The notes: generated by a model not told the origin, from the letters alone. A DNA stretch of 64,000 bases from Hanstruepera flava (GCF_023634025.1 NZ_JALJCW010000002.1:434001-498000), one strand, 5' to 3'; shown: positions 1 through 8,829, numbered from the stretch's first letter. Made by a program: numbers and translations.

Positions 1-162
1 AAAGCTATATGCTATAATGCGACCAATATGATATGTAGTAATTTGTGATATTTTCTTAATAGAATTACTTCGGTCAACAGGTAACATAAAGGCAATTGGA
101 CCACACATGCCGACACAGTGAAAGCTGCCCAATAAACCTAATATGATTGCTGACCATAGCAT
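1..162 (-). CDS. Sulfite exporter TauE/SafE-type membrane protein, N-terminal part
   Basis: Reading frame of 54 codons that runs off the left edge. It starts at an ATG directly after the ccoH stop codon, with no spacing. The visible protein opens with a hydrophobic helix followed by HCVGMCGP, the cysteine pair typical of the TauE/SafE-like (DsbD-related) membrane proteins that commonly close cbb3 oxidase gene clusters in Bacteroidota. Such proteins are thought to help copper or redox handling during oxidase assembly, which is inference here. Too little is visible to say more about substrate or topology. It is the last gene seen of the cco operon. Confidence 0.8.
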   Translation of the reverse strand, partial: MLWSAIILGLLGSFHCVGMCGPIAFMLPVDRSNSIKKISQITTYHIGRIIAYSF

Positions 163-609
163 TTAATACACAATTTCTTTTTTGTAGAGATATGATTTTC
201 CATTATATTGCCAATCAACTTTAATGTTCCAACGACCATCCAATAAACGCTTGTCAGGTATGAGCAAATTGTGGCTTGACAATGAAATGTCCCTTTCAAA
301 GTCAAATTGTTTATTAGATGGTCTGTATAGGAACACTTTTCCTGTTATACCATTAACATCAAGGGATTGCGGAAATACTATAATTATGCCGTCTTCGGTT
401 TTTTTCCAATTAATATTTTCTGCTAAAGCTTTAGCATTTTTTTCTTTATCAATATCATTTTGGAATTCCAGTTCTTGTTTGTAGTAGTCTTCAGTTACTA
501 AATCATGATCCAATTCCTTATTGGTATTCATATTGATAACAAAATACATGATAAATGAAATGAATCCCACAAAAGCAATTACAATACCAGTTCCCCAATT
601 AAATTTCAT
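163..609 (-). CDS. ccoH: CcoH/FixH-like cbb3 oxidase assembly protein
   Basis: Protein of 148 residues with one N-terminal membrane helix at about 7-29, then a periplasmic domain with the FixH-type stretch LVTEDYYKQELEFQ just after the membrane. FixH/CcoH proteins are single-span factors that stay with the cbb3 oxidase and are needed for its stable assembly. The gene follows ccoG by 10 bp and is followed without gap by a TauE/SafE-type gene, so it is translated as part of the cco operon. The ATG start at 609 gives the membrane anchor expected for the family. Length fits family members. Confidence 0.88.
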   Translation of the reverse strand: MKFNWGTGIVIAFVGFISFIMYFVINMNTNKELDHDLVTEDYYKQELEFQNDIDKEKNAKALAENINWKKTEDGIIIVFPQSLDVNGITGKVFLYRPSNKQFDFERDISLSSHNLLIPDKRLLDGRWNIKVDWQYNGKSYLYKKEIVY

Positions 610-619
610 AATAGTTTTT

Positions 620-2044
620 TTAATTATAACTTCTTGGACCTAAAAAGTTTACCGTTGTAGTTTCTATTAACTCGTTACCACTGTAAACTTCAATCATAAG
701 TTTGTTTTTGTCTCCTGTTAATTCTTTTTTATCTATTTCAATAAACAAAGTACCTTCAGATAGGCCTTCCTTAGGTATCACAATATTATTGGTGTTGGAC
801 ACAACCTTTATTTCGCCGTTAAACTTGCGTAATTTAAAGTGAACACTGTCAATTTCATGAACTGTTTTATTTACCAATTTATAAGTAAACACATTACTAA
901 TAATATCACCTTCTTTGTGTTCATAAAGCTGGCCTGGTAATCGTAGTACACGAGCTTCAACATCATTTCTAATAAGCAACATACCAATTAAAACACCTAT
1001 TAAAATAACCAGAACAGCTATATAACCTTTCATCCTAGCGGTTAGCTTAAACTTTTCTTTTGTTTCTATTTCGTGCTCGCTGGCGTAACGTATCAAGCCT
1101 TTAGGCAGATTAATGCTTTCCATTATATGATCGCATTCGTCAATACAAGCCGTACAGTTTACACATTCCAATTGTGTACCATTTCTAATATCTATTCCAG
1201 TAGGGCATACATGAACACATTGTAAGCAATCAATACAATCGCCATGTCCCAAAGCCTCGCGATCTTCATTTTTTCTAAACTTTTTACGACCATTTTCACC
1301 TTCACCGCGTTTATAATCGTAGGCTACAACAATTGATTTTGTATCCAACAGCACACCTTGTAAGCGTCCGTATGGACAAGCAATTATGCAAACCTGCTCT
1401 CTAAACCAGGCGAAAACAAAATAAAAAACAGCCGTAAATATGATTAATGGGAATAAGGTTCCCATATGCTCTGTTGGACCATCAGTTATATATTTAAGAA
1501 GCTTATCGCTACCAATTAAATATGCTAAAAAGATATTGGCTATTAAAAATGAAATGACCAAAAAGATAAACCACTTTAGCAAACGTTTTCTAATTTTTTC
1601 AGCATCCCACTTTTGTCTATCTAATTTGCGTTGTTTGTTTCTATCACCATCAATCCAATATTCAATGCGTCTAAAAACCATTTCCATAAAAATGGTTTGT
1701 GGGCAAATCCAACCACAGAATATTCTACCAAATCCAACAGTAAAAAGCGTAATAAACACCACGCCAATTATCATGGAGATAACAAATAGATGAAAATCTT
1801 GTGGCCAGAATGGAAATCCAAAAATATTAAATCGACGTTCCAACACATTGAACATCAAGAATTGGTTGCCATTAATTTTGATAAAAGGCGCAGCAAATAG
1901 AAAAGCCAATAGTATGTAACTGACTATTTTTCGTTTGTCATAATACTTGCCACTGGGTTTTTTTGGGTAAACCCAGGCGCGTTTTCCTTCTTCATCAATG
2001 GTACCTATCGAATCTCTAAACGATTCGTTTTCTGGAGCTTCCAC
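620..2044 (-). CDS. ccoG: CcoG/FixG cytochrome c oxidase accessory protein (Fe-S, membrane)
   Basis: Protein of 474 residues. Membrane helices at about 40-56, 85-106, 156-178, 197-213 and 338-358 are visible. Cysteines C110 and C114 (FCGWICP), C219/C223, then two ferredoxin-type clusters C270-C273-C276-C280 and C294-C297-C300-C304 match the FixG/CcoG family, which reduces Cu(II) for delivery to the binuclear centre of cbb3 oxidase. The tail from about 360 is a periplasmic Ig-like domain. The start is GTG: an in-frame stop lies a few codons upstream, no ATG is available near it, and the residues just after it (ESFRDSIGT) are typical of the N-terminus of this family. It lies 23 bp after ccoP in the operon. 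Confidence 0.95.
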   Translation of the reverse strand: MEAPENESFRDSIGTIDEEGKRAWVYPKKPSGKYYDKRKIVSYILLAFLFAAPFIKINGNQFLMFNVLERRFNIFGFPFWPQDFHLFVISMIIGVVFITLFTVGFGRIFCGWICPQTIFMEMVFRRIEYWIDGDRNKQRKLDRQKWDAEKIRKRLLKWFIFLVISFLIANIFLAYLIGSDKLLKYITDGPTEHMGTLFPLIIFTAVFYFVFAWFREQVCIIACPYGRLQGVLLDTKSIVVAYDYKRGEGENGRKKFRKNEDREALGHGDCIDCLQCVHVCPTGIDIRNGTQLECVNCTACIDECDHIMESINLPKGLIRYASEHEIETKEKFKLTARMKGYIAVLVILIGVLIGMLLIRNDVEARVLRLPGQLYEHKEGDIISNVFTYKLVNKTVHEIDSVHFKLRKFNGEIKVVSNTNNIVIPKEGLSEGTLFIEIDKKELTGDKNKLMIEVYSGNELIETTTVNFLGPRSYN

Positions 2045-2067
2045 GGCTATATATTTTCTAAATTACA

Positions 2068-3018
2068 TTAATTTTCTATGGTTATAATAGAATCTGTTTT
2101 CACTTCCATGGCTTCTGTTGGAATGTCCTCAGCAGGCGCATTTTCATCTACCCATATCTCGCCTTCTGAATCTTTAGGTTTAGCCGGTGTTGTACCTTGG
2201 AATTGTAGCACATAACTAGATACTTGGGCTATTTCAGACGGTTTTAAACTTTGTTTCCAGGCAATCATACCCTTACCATTTCTGCCACCTTCAGATACGG
2301 TTTGGAAGACATTTTTAATGCCGCCTCCTAAAATCCAATATTCATCAGTAAGGTTAGGGCCAATACCACCTCCTCCATCAGCCATATGACAAGCTACACA
2401 GTTTTCTTCAAAAATGGCTTGACCGGCTTTTAAATCTGCAGCATCAGTTAAAACAGTTACCGTATTAATATCTACTAAATCTTTTGCTGTTTTTTTGTAT
2501 TCTTCTATTTCAATTTTGGCTTGGGCATATTCTGCTTCAAGCTCCTGATATTGATTCTCTCCGTTAAAAATGTGGAATCTTACTAAATAGACGGCAGCAA
2601 AAATAATAGTTGCATAAAACCCGTATAACCACCATGGCGGAAGGCTATTGTCTAGCTCTCTAATGCCATCGTAATTATGGTCTAATATAATTTCGTGCTC
2701 CTCTTCAACAGGTTTTTGACCTAAAAGTTTTTTATAGGTTTCTTGAATCCAAACAATAAATCTTGGAGTTTCAGATTGTTGCGCATCATAACGTGCTTTA
2801 GCTTCAGCATCTAAACTTTGATATAATATATTATCCATTGAACTTACGATGGCTTCTACTGCAATGAGTATTATTAAAACCAAGACTAAAAAAAGCAAGA
2901 TTACTGGCTGTTCCATGAATGCAGGTTGGTCTCCCGATTCAATAAAATATTCTACGAGTCCGAAGATTATAAAAAATACTAACGGGACTCTTATCCATGA
3001 AGGAATTAATTGTCTCAT
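2068..3018 (-). CDS. ccoP: cbb3-type cytochrome c oxidase subunit III (CcoP), single-haem form
   Basis: Protein of 316 residues with helices at about 11-25, 38-60 and 128-147, then a coiled segment (154-185) and one cytochrome c domain. The only CxxCH haem site is CVACH at 207-211 with a likely axial Met at 251 (GKGMIAW). Proteobacterial CcoP is usually dihaem, so one haem site is missing relative to that model. Electrons pass through this subunit to CcoO and CcoN. The ATG overlaps the ccoQ stop by 4 bp (ATGA), indicating translational coupling. The C-terminal tail from 280 is acidic and low in complexity. Confidence 0.93.
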   Translation of the reverse strand: MRQLIPSWIRVPLVFFIIFGLVEYFIESGDQPAFMEQPVILLFLVLVLIILIAVEAIVSSMDNILYQSLDAEAKARYDAQQSETPRFIVWIQETYKKLLGQKPVEEEHEIILDHNYDGIRELDNSLPPWWLYGFYATIIFAAVYLVRFHIFNGENQYQELEAEYAQAKIEIEEYKKTAKDLVDINTVTVLTDAADLKAGQAIFEENCVACHMADGGGGIGPNLTDEYWILGGGIKNVFQTVSEGGRNGKGMIAWKQSLKPSEIAQVSSYVLQFQGTTPAKPKDSEGEIWVDENAPAEDIPTEAMEVKTDSIITIEN

Positions 3019-3206
3019 AGTTCTGTCTGGTTTTGGTTATCGTTATCTAAAGGTATGTTACTTACGGTTTTGATATAGTCCTTTTTAGCTGTTAAAACCC
3101 ACCAAAATAAGACTACAAAAAATATGAAAAAGATAAGCAGCGAGATAATAGGATATATTTCTATACCTGCAATGCTATCCATATGATTCTTTACAAATTT
3201 TAGCAT
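3015..3206 (-). CDS. ccoQ: cbb3-type oxidase small subunit CcoQ
   Basis: Small protein of 63 residues with one membrane helix at about 18-39 ending in FWWVLTAKKDY, then a polar tail. It sits between ccoNO and ccoP with a 4-bp gap and a 4-bp overlap, the expected place of ccoQ/fixQ. CcoQ stabilises the cbb3 complex in well-studied bacteria. Sequence conservation in this family is weak, so the call rests mainly on position, size and the aromatic helix end followed by basic residues. Confidence 0.85.
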   Translation of the reverse strand: MLKFVKNHMDSIAGIEIYPIISLLIFFIFFVVLFWWVLTAKKDYIKTVSNIPLDNDNQNQTEL

Positions 3207-3210
3207 AATT

Positions 3211-5397
3211 CTAGTTTTGTGTGGTTGTTTCTAAATCGTTAACTTTTATATCTGTCCCTAATCGTTGTAAGTAGGCAATAAGCGCTACAATTTCTCGATT
3301 ACGCATTTCAACAAAATCTGCTCCACCAGCTTGTTTGTCAGCTTCATAGGTTTCAGCAAAGTCAGGATCAGAATATAGGTTCTTTTCTATTTGGGTGCCT
3401 TGCTCTAACATATGTTGCTGAGCATTGGCGATATCTTCTTCTGTGTACGGAACGCCTAATGTTACCATGACTTCCATTTTGGCTTCGGTTTGCGACTTAT
3501 CCAGTTCATTTCTAACAAGCCATTGATAAGCAGGCATTATAGAACCGGAAGATGTACTTTGTGGGTCGTACATATGGTTAAGATGCCAGTTATCTGAATA
3601 TTTTCCACCAACACGATGTAAATCTGGCCCTGTACGCTTACTTCCCCAAAGGAATGGATGGTCGTAAACATATTCACCGGCTTTGGAATATTCGCCATAG
3701 CGCTCAACTTCACTTCTAAATGGACGTATCATTTGTGAGTGACATCCAACACATCCTTCTCGAATATAAATATCACGTCCTTCTAACTCCAATGGCGTGT
3801 AAGGCTGCACACTACTGATTGTTGGGACGTTAGATTTCACCATAATTGTTGGGATAATTTGTACAATACCACCTATTAATATAGCAACAGTAGCGTAAAT
3901 AGTCAATTTTATAGGTTTGCGTTCTAACCAAGTGTGCCAACCTTCTCCGGCAACACGACCTTTAGCTACTCTTTGTAAGGCTGGTGCTTCGGCTAATTCA
4001 TCTTCTACTTTAGAACCATTTTTAACGGTAAGAATAATATTGTAAACTAATACCAATAGTCCCGTAATGTATAATGTTCCACCAATAGCACGCATCCAGT
4101 ACATAGGGATAATTTCAGATACGGTTTCCAAAAAGTTACCATATACTAAAGTACCATCCGGATTAAATTGTTTCCACATACTTGCTTGAGTAAAACCAGC
4201 GACGTACATAGGCAATGCATAAATAATAATTCCTAGCGTTCCAATCCAGAAATGAAAATTGGCTAAAGCAACAGAATATAGCTTCGTTTTCATTAACCTT
4301 GGAATGAGGTAGTATATAATACCAAAGGCCATAAAACCATTCCATGCTAATGCTCCAACGTGTACGTGGGCAATAATCCAATCGGTAAAGTGACCTATGG
4401 CATTTACATTTTTTAATGATAGCATTGGCCCTTCAAAAGTGGCCATACCATAACCTGTAATGGCAACAACCATAAATTTTAAAACAGGATCCGTACGTAC
4501 TTTGTCCCATGCACCACGCAAGGTTAATAAACCGTTTATCATACCACCCCAAGACGGCATAATCAACATCACTGAAAAAGCAACTCCTAAGTTTTGAGCC
4601 CATTCAGGTAAAGCCGTATACAATAGGTGGTGAGGACCAGCCCATATATAGATAAATATTAAAGACCAGAAGTGTACAATAGACAATCGATATGAGTAAA
4701 CAGGCCTATTAGCCGCTTTAGGAACAAAATAATACATAAGTCCTAAAAATGGTGTCGTTAAGAAAAATGCAACCGCATTGTGCCCATACCACCATTGTAC
4801 TAGTGCATCTTGGACTCCGGCATAAACCGAATAACTTTTCATAGCGCTTACAGGCAATTCAAAACTGTTAAAAATATGAAGTACAGCTACAGTTACAAAG
4901 GTTGCCAAGTAAAACCATACGGCTACATATAAATGACGTTGTCTTCTTTTTAGGATAGTCCATATCATATTTACACCAAAAACGACCCAAACCAAAGCAA
5001 TGGCGATATCTATTGGCCATTCTAACTCGGCATATTCCTTTGAGGTTGTATAACCTAACGGTAATGAAATAGCGGCAGCAACAATAATTAATTGCCAACC
5101 CCAAAAATTTATATTACTTAAAAGGTCGCTGGCCATTCTTGTTTTTAATAAACGCTGTAGAGAGTAATAAATACCAGCAAACATGGCATTACCAACAAAA
5201 GCGAAAATAACAGCATTGGTATGTAAGGGTCTTAAACGACCAAAACTTAACCACGAAATGCCATCGGTAAGGTTGGGGAATAGAAACATAAATGCGAGTA
5301 GCAAACCCACAACCATTCCTACAACACCAAATACAATGGTGGCATAGAGGAATTTTTTAACGATTTTGTTATCGTAATAAAACTGTTGTACTTCCAT
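3211..5397 (-). CDS. ccoN: Fused cbb3 oxidase subunits I and II (CcoN-CcoO)
   Basis: Protein of 728 residues joining the catalytic haem-copper subunit CcoN (about 1-470) to the monohaem cytochrome c subunit CcoO (about 490-728). CcoN features: many helices, H59 in RPLHTN for low-spin haem, H206 in QWWYGHNAV and the H256/H257 pair as copper-B ligands, and the HVHVG haem ligands near 344-346. CcoO features: an anchor helix at about 498-516 and one haem motif CVGCH at 549-553, followed by QMIRPF. The complex reduces oxygen with high affinity and pumps protons. Fusion of the two subunits is common in Bacteroidota. Followed by ccoQ after 4 bp. Confidence 0.97.
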   Translation of the reverse strand: MEVQQFYYDNKIVKKFLYATIVFGVVGMVVGLLLAFMFLFPNLTDGISWLSFGRLRPLHTNAVIFAFVGNAMFAGIYYSLQRLLKTRMASDLLSNINFWGWQLIIVAAAISLPLGYTTSKEYAELEWPIDIAIALVWVVFGVNMIWTILKRRQRHLYVAVWFYLATFVTVAVLHIFNSFELPVSAMKSYSVYAGVQDALVQWWYGHNAVAFFLTTPFLGLMYYFVPKAANRPVYSYRLSIVHFWSLIFIYIWAGPHHLLYTALPEWAQNLGVAFSVMLIMPSWGGMINGLLTLRGAWDKVRTDPVLKFMVVAITGYGMATFEGPMLSLKNVNAIGHFTDWIIAHVHVGALAWNGFMAFGIIYYLIPRLMKTKLYSVALANFHFWIGTLGIIIYALPMYVAGFTQASMWKQFNPDGTLVYGNFLETVSEIIPMYWMRAIGGTLYITGLLVLVYNIILTVKNGSKVEDELAEAPALQRVAKGRVAGEGWHTWLERKPIKLTIYATVAILIGGIVQIIPTIMVKSNVPTISSVQPYTPLELEGRDIYIREGCVGCHSQMIRPFRSEVERYGEYSKAGEYVYDHPFLWGSKRTGPDLHRVGGKYSDNWHLNHMYDPQSTSSGSIMPAYQWLVRNELDKSQTEAKMEVMVTLGVPYTEEDIANAQQHMLEQGTQIEKNLYSDPDFAETYEADKQAGGADFVEMRNREIVALIAYLQRLGTDIKVNDLETTTQN

Positions 5398-5402
5398 AAT
5401 AA

Positions 5403-5594
5403 TTAATTAGTTTTTTTTGGTTTAATGATGGTTTTTTTAGGTTGTTCTTTGACAAGTTCATCATCAAATAACATACGTACAGAAGGCGTATAACTATCGT
5501 CATACTGCCCATTTTTTACAGCATAAATAAAAGCTATAAAAAAAATTACAGCAACTATAATGCTGATACTCAATAAAATGTATATAACACTCAT
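5403..5594 (-). CDS. ccoS: CcoS cbb3 oxidase maturation protein
   Basis: Small protein of 63 residues: one membrane helix at about 3-28 beginning MSVIYILLSISI, then a short segment with GQYDDSYTPSVRMLFDD. The pattern of one helix followed by NGQYDD and a nearby DD is the signature of CcoS/FixS, which takes part in cofactor insertion in cbb3 oxidase with the copper ATPase CcoI. It is the first gene after an 82-bp gap downstream of fixI and lies 5 bp before ccoNO. The gap carries a -7 box and an Fnr-type palindrome, so ccoS probably heads its own transcript. Confidence 0.9.
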   Translation of the reverse strand: MSVIYILLSISIIVAVIFFIAFIYAVKNGQYDDSYTPSVRMLFDDELVKEQPKKTIIKPKKTN

Positions 5595-5614
5595 ACCTAT
5601 TTGAAGTTACATGT

Positions 5615-5658
5615 CAAAAATATTGTTAAAAGTTACTTAAAAATATGATAAAAATCAT
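5615..5658 (-). promoter_or_regulatory. Promoter of ccoS-ccoNOQP with an Fnr-type operator
   Basis: On the minus strand a perfect -7 box TATTTTTG (5615-5622) lies 20 bp before the ccoS ATG. Upstream is the exact palindrome ATGAT-AAAA-ATCAT (5645-5658), which matches the Fnr consensus TTGAT-N4-ATCAA at 8 of 10 arm positions, including the TGAT/ATCA core. Its centre falls about 41 bp before the inferred start site, the usual place for class II activation by Fnr. The regulator is probably the Crp/Fnr gene at 8152, which is inference from proximity. Confidence 0.65.
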
Positions 5659-5676
5659 GTTTCACATTATTTGTAA

Positions 5677-8046
5677 TCATTCTAATTTCCTACCTATTAA
5701 ATTTGTTGCAATAGTTGTAAAAACTACAATGCTAATAGAACTTAAAGGCATTAATATAGCTGCAATTACTGGTGCTAATTGTCCTGTTACTGCAAAGTAT
5801 AATCCTATTATGTTATAAATAAATGATAGTATAAAACTCCATTTTATAATTTTAATCGCCGATTTGGAAGCTTTAATAAACCGATATAGTTTATTGAATT
5901 TTGTAGCATCTAAAATAGCATCACAGGCAGGAGAAAATACATTTACATTTTCTGAAATAGCAATTCCTACATTACTTTGAGCTAGTGCTCCTGCGTCATT
6001 TAAACCGTCACCAACCATAAGAACTTTAGCGCCTTCGGTTTGATGATATTTTATATATTCTAACTTGTCCTCTGGTTTTTGGTTAAAAATTAATTTGGTT
6101 TTAGATGGGAGTAACTTTTTTAGGTTTTCTAATTCTCCTTCATTATCTCCAGAAAGTATTACTAAATCGTAGTGCTTTTTAAGTTTATTAAACAGTTTTG
6201 AAATACCTTTTCTATAACTATTATAGAATGTGAATTTTCCCTTGTACTTATTATTGGTACTAATATGAACTGTTGTGTTAAGCAATTGGGTTTCAGTAGC
6301 TCCAACAAAACTGGCTGAACCAATTTTTATACAATCTTGTTCATGGGATGCTTCTATACCTTGTCCTAAATGTTCTTCAAAGTGATTGAGCGAAATGATA
6401 TTATGACTGTCTAAAATATCATATAATGTACGGCTTAAAGGATGATTAGATCCACGAAGGGTATTTTTTAATAAAATCTCTTCTGAATTAGAAAGTGATT
6501 CGCCTTCGTAGGCAGCTGTACTTTTTCTATTTGATGTTATAGTTCCAGTTTTATCAAAAATAATAGTATTAATGTGTGCCAACTGTTCAATAACCGATGC
6601 GTTTTTTACGTAAAATTTTAGCTTTCCAAAAATTCGTAACAAGTTACCAAATGTAAATGGCGCTGATAGGGCAATGGCACATGGGCAAGCTATTATTAAA
6701 ACAGCTGTAAAGACATTCATAGCTTTAGAGGAATCTACTACCAACCAATAGCTTGTAGCTAAAATGGCTATACTAAGTACTGCTATAGTAAAGCGTTTGC
6801 TAATAGCATTGGTCAAGGTCGTAAAACCCTCTTCTTTATTTTTGCTAAATACATCATTACTCCATAATTGCGTTAGGTAGCTTTGCTCAACAGATTTTAA
6901 AGCTTCCATTTCTATAACACTAGAGGTTTGTTTGCCACCAGCGAAAAGTTTATCTCCAGAAGTTTTGGATATAGTTTCAGATTCTCCAGTTACAAAACTA
7001 TAGTCAATTCTAGCTTTACCGTTAATTAAAATGCCATCTACAGGGATGAGTTCTTCATTTCTAATAAGTAATCTATCACCTTTTTTTATATCGTAAACTT
7101 GAATAGGTGTCTCTTTACCTTCAAAAATTTTAGTAATAGCAATTGGAAAATACGATTTGTAATCGCGTTCGAATGATAAAAATGAATAGGTTTTCTGTTG
7201 AAAAAATTTCCCTAATAATAAAAAAAACACCAAGCCTGTTAGGCTATCGAAAAAACCAGAGCCTAAATCAAAAATAATTTCAACTGTACTTCTAATAAAC
7301 AGTACTGCAATACCTAATGCAATTGGAACATCTATATTTAAGAGTTTAGATCGAAGCCCTTTATAAGCCGAAATAAAATAATCTTGTCCAGCATAAAAAA
7401 CAACAGGCAGAGAGAAAGCAAACATAATCCACCTAAATAGGTGTTTATACTTTTCCAACCAGAATTCACCAACTTCAAAATATTCAGGAAATGACAAAAA
7501 CATAACGTTACCAAAGGCGAAACCAGCAATGCCTAATTTATAAATTAACGAACGATTTATATGTTCTTCACCGGTTTTAAAATCGTCGAGGGAAATGTAT
7601 GGTTCATACCCAATGGAACTTAAAAGTAACACAACATCTTTTAAGGTTACGGCTTCAGAGTTATATGTAACCCTAACATTTTTTTTACCAAAATTAACTT
7701 GAGAAGCAGAAATATTTGCATTTAATTTAGATAAGTTCTCAAGAATCCAAATGCAAGAGCTGCAATGAATATGTGGAATGTATAATGTGGTAATTTGAAT
7801 TTTACCATCATTAAATTCGGTTAACTTTTCTATAATATTCTCTTGGGACAGAAAATCGTATTTGCCTTCAATTTCTTTTGGTACCGCACCAGGAGCATTT
7901 TGAAAATCGTAATAACAGGTTAAGTCGTTTTCAGAAAAAATGTCATAAACAGTTTTACAACCATTACAGCAAAACAGTTTATCATTGTAAGTTATTCGTT
8001 CTGAATTACATATGTCGCCACAGTGGAAACAAGTAGCCTTGTCCAT
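5677..8046 (-). CDS. fixI: CcoI/FixI copper-exporting P-type ATPase
   Basis: Protein of 789 residues. It begins with a cysteine-rich metal-binding domain (C6, C9, C13, C26, C27, C30), then an HMA-like domain with CSSC at 95-98, then six or more helices. P-type ATPase motifs: TGES 353-356, the transmembrane metal site CPC 454-456, DKTGT 498-502 (phosphorylated Asp498), HP in SNHPLS 533-538 and GDGLND 679-684. The N-terminal domain and the location place it with CcoI, which exports copper to the periplasmic side for cbb3 oxidase assembly. Divergent from the Crp/Fnr gene, with 105 bp between them. Followed after 82 bp by ccoS. Confidence 0.95.
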   Translation of the reverse strand: MDKATCFHCGDICNSERITYNDKLFCCNGCKTVYDIFSENDLTCYYDFQNAPGAVPKEIEGKYDFLSQENIIEKLTEFNDGKIQITTLYIPHIHCSSCIWILENLSKLNANISASQVNFGKKNVRVTYNSEAVTLKDVVLLLSSIGYEPYISLDDFKTGEEHINRSLIYKLGIAGFAFGNVMFLSFPEYFEVGEFWLEKYKHLFRWIMFAFSLPVVFYAGQDYFISAYKGLRSKLLNIDVPIALGIAVLFIRSTVEIIFDLGSGFFDSLTGLVFFLLLGKFFQQKTYSFLSFERDYKSYFPIAITKIFEGKETPIQVYDIKKGDRLLIRNEELIPVDGILINGKARIDYSFVTGESETISKTSGDKLFAGGKQTSSVIEMEALKSVEQSYLTQLWSNDVFSKNKEEGFTTLTNAISKRFTIAVLSIAILATSYWLVVDSSKAMNVFTAVLIIACPCAIALSAPFTFGNLLRIFGKLKFYVKNASVIEQLAHINTIIFDKTGTITSNRKSTAAYEGESLSNSEEILLKNTLRGSNHPLSRTLYDILDSHNIISLNHFEEHLGQGIEASHEQDCIKIGSASFVGATETQLLNTTVHISTNNKYKGKFTFYNSYRKGISKLFNKLKKHYDLVILSGDNEGELENLKKLLPSKTKLIFNQKPEDKLEYIKYHQTEGAKVLMVGDGLNDAGALAQSNVGIAISENVNVFSPACDAILDATKFNKLYRFIKASKSAIKIIKWSFILSFIYNIIGLYFAVTGQLAPVIAAILMPLSSISIVVFTTIATNLIGRKLE

Positions 8047-8082
8047 AAAAATTGCTCATTTTATACCTGTAACAAAAGTCAC

Positions 8083-8121
8083 AAAACATGAGTAGACAAT
8101 ATATGATATTTGTCATGTTTT
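8083..8121. promoter_or_regulatory. Dyad region between fixI and fnr, Fnr-like site
   Basis: The 105-bp divergent gap holds ATGAT-ATTT-GTCAT at 8103-8116, one base away from the same arrangement as the ccoS-upstream site (ATGAT-N4-ATCAT). Overlapping it are two further inverted repeats: AAAACATGA (8083-8091) with TCATGTTTT (8113-8121), and GACAA (8095-8099) with TTGTC (8110-8114). Likely an operator for autoregulation and/or fixI control; which arm pair is bound cannot be told by eye. Confidence 0.5.
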
Positions 8122-8151
8122 AACTAACTTTACAAAACATTTTTATTAGGT

Positions 8152-8829
8152 ATGAGTAAGTGCGAACAATGTATTATACGCCAGTTTAATTCATTAAAAT
8201 CTTTAACTAAAGAGGAATTAATTAGAATTTCTGGTTGTAAAACGACAAAAACCATAAAAAAAGGCGAAATTATTTTTGAGGAAGGTGAAAACATCAATGG
8301 CGTTTTTTGCGTAAAGGATGGGATTTGCAAATTGTCAAAATTAAGCGCCAATGGTAAAGACCAAATAGTAAAATTGGTTGTAAAAGGTGATTTGTTGGGT
8401 CAGCGCTCTTTGGTTGGTGAAGAGTCGGCTAATTTGAGTGCTGTAGCTCTAAATGATATGGAAGTTTGTTTTATACCCAAACATGAAATAATGAATGATT
8501 TACAACAAAACTCTAAATTTTCGTTTGATGTTTTACAACAAATGGCTAAAGATTTAAAAGAGAGCGATGACATTATTGTTAATATGGCTCAAAAATCTGT
8601 AAAACAACGTTTAGCTGAAACCTTAATTTATGTTTATAACCATTTTGGAAATAACGACGAAGGGTTTTTAGATGTAATCTTATCGCGCGAAGATTATGCT
8701 AATATTGTTGGAACAGCAACAGAGTCGGCCATTAGAATACTTTCTCAATTGAAAAAAGAAGGTTTGATTTCAACCTCTGGGAAACAAATAAAGATAGAAG
8801 ACTTAAAAGGTCTTGAAAGTATAGAATAA
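8152..8829 (+). CDS. Crp/Fnr family transcription regulator
   Basis: Protein of 225 residues: N-terminal C4xxC7, a cyclic-nucleotide-type beta-roll at about 20-125, a dimer helix (126-150) and a winged helix-turn-helix (about 150-215) with recognition helix TATESAIRILSQL, carrying the Glu and Arg, five positions apart, seen in Crp and Fnr. C106 in DMEVCFIPKHEI lines up by eye with E. coli Fnr C122 (SMVCEIPFETL), and C4/C7 with C20/C23; the position of C29 of E. coli is occupied by Asn, though C29, C53 and C59 here are spare cysteines. An oxygen-sensing Fe-S role is plausible but not proven. It sits beside fixI, and Fnr-type boxes lie near both promoters, pointing to control of the cbb3 locus. 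Confidence 0.88.
   Translation: MSKCEQCIIRQFNSLKSLTKEELIRISGCKTTKTIKKGEIIFEEGENINGVFCVKDGICKLSKLSANGKDQIVKLVVKGDLLGQRSLVGEESANLSAVALNDMEVCFIPKHEIMNDLQQNSKFSFDVLQQMAKDLKESDDIIVNMAQKSVKQRLAETLIYVYNHFGNNDEGFLDVILSREDYANIVGTATESAIRILSQLKKEGLISTSGKQIKIEDLKGLESIE

Noticed and set aside
1440-1793. 117-residue plus-strand frame
   Set aside because: Antisense to ccoG with its conserved Fe-S motifs.
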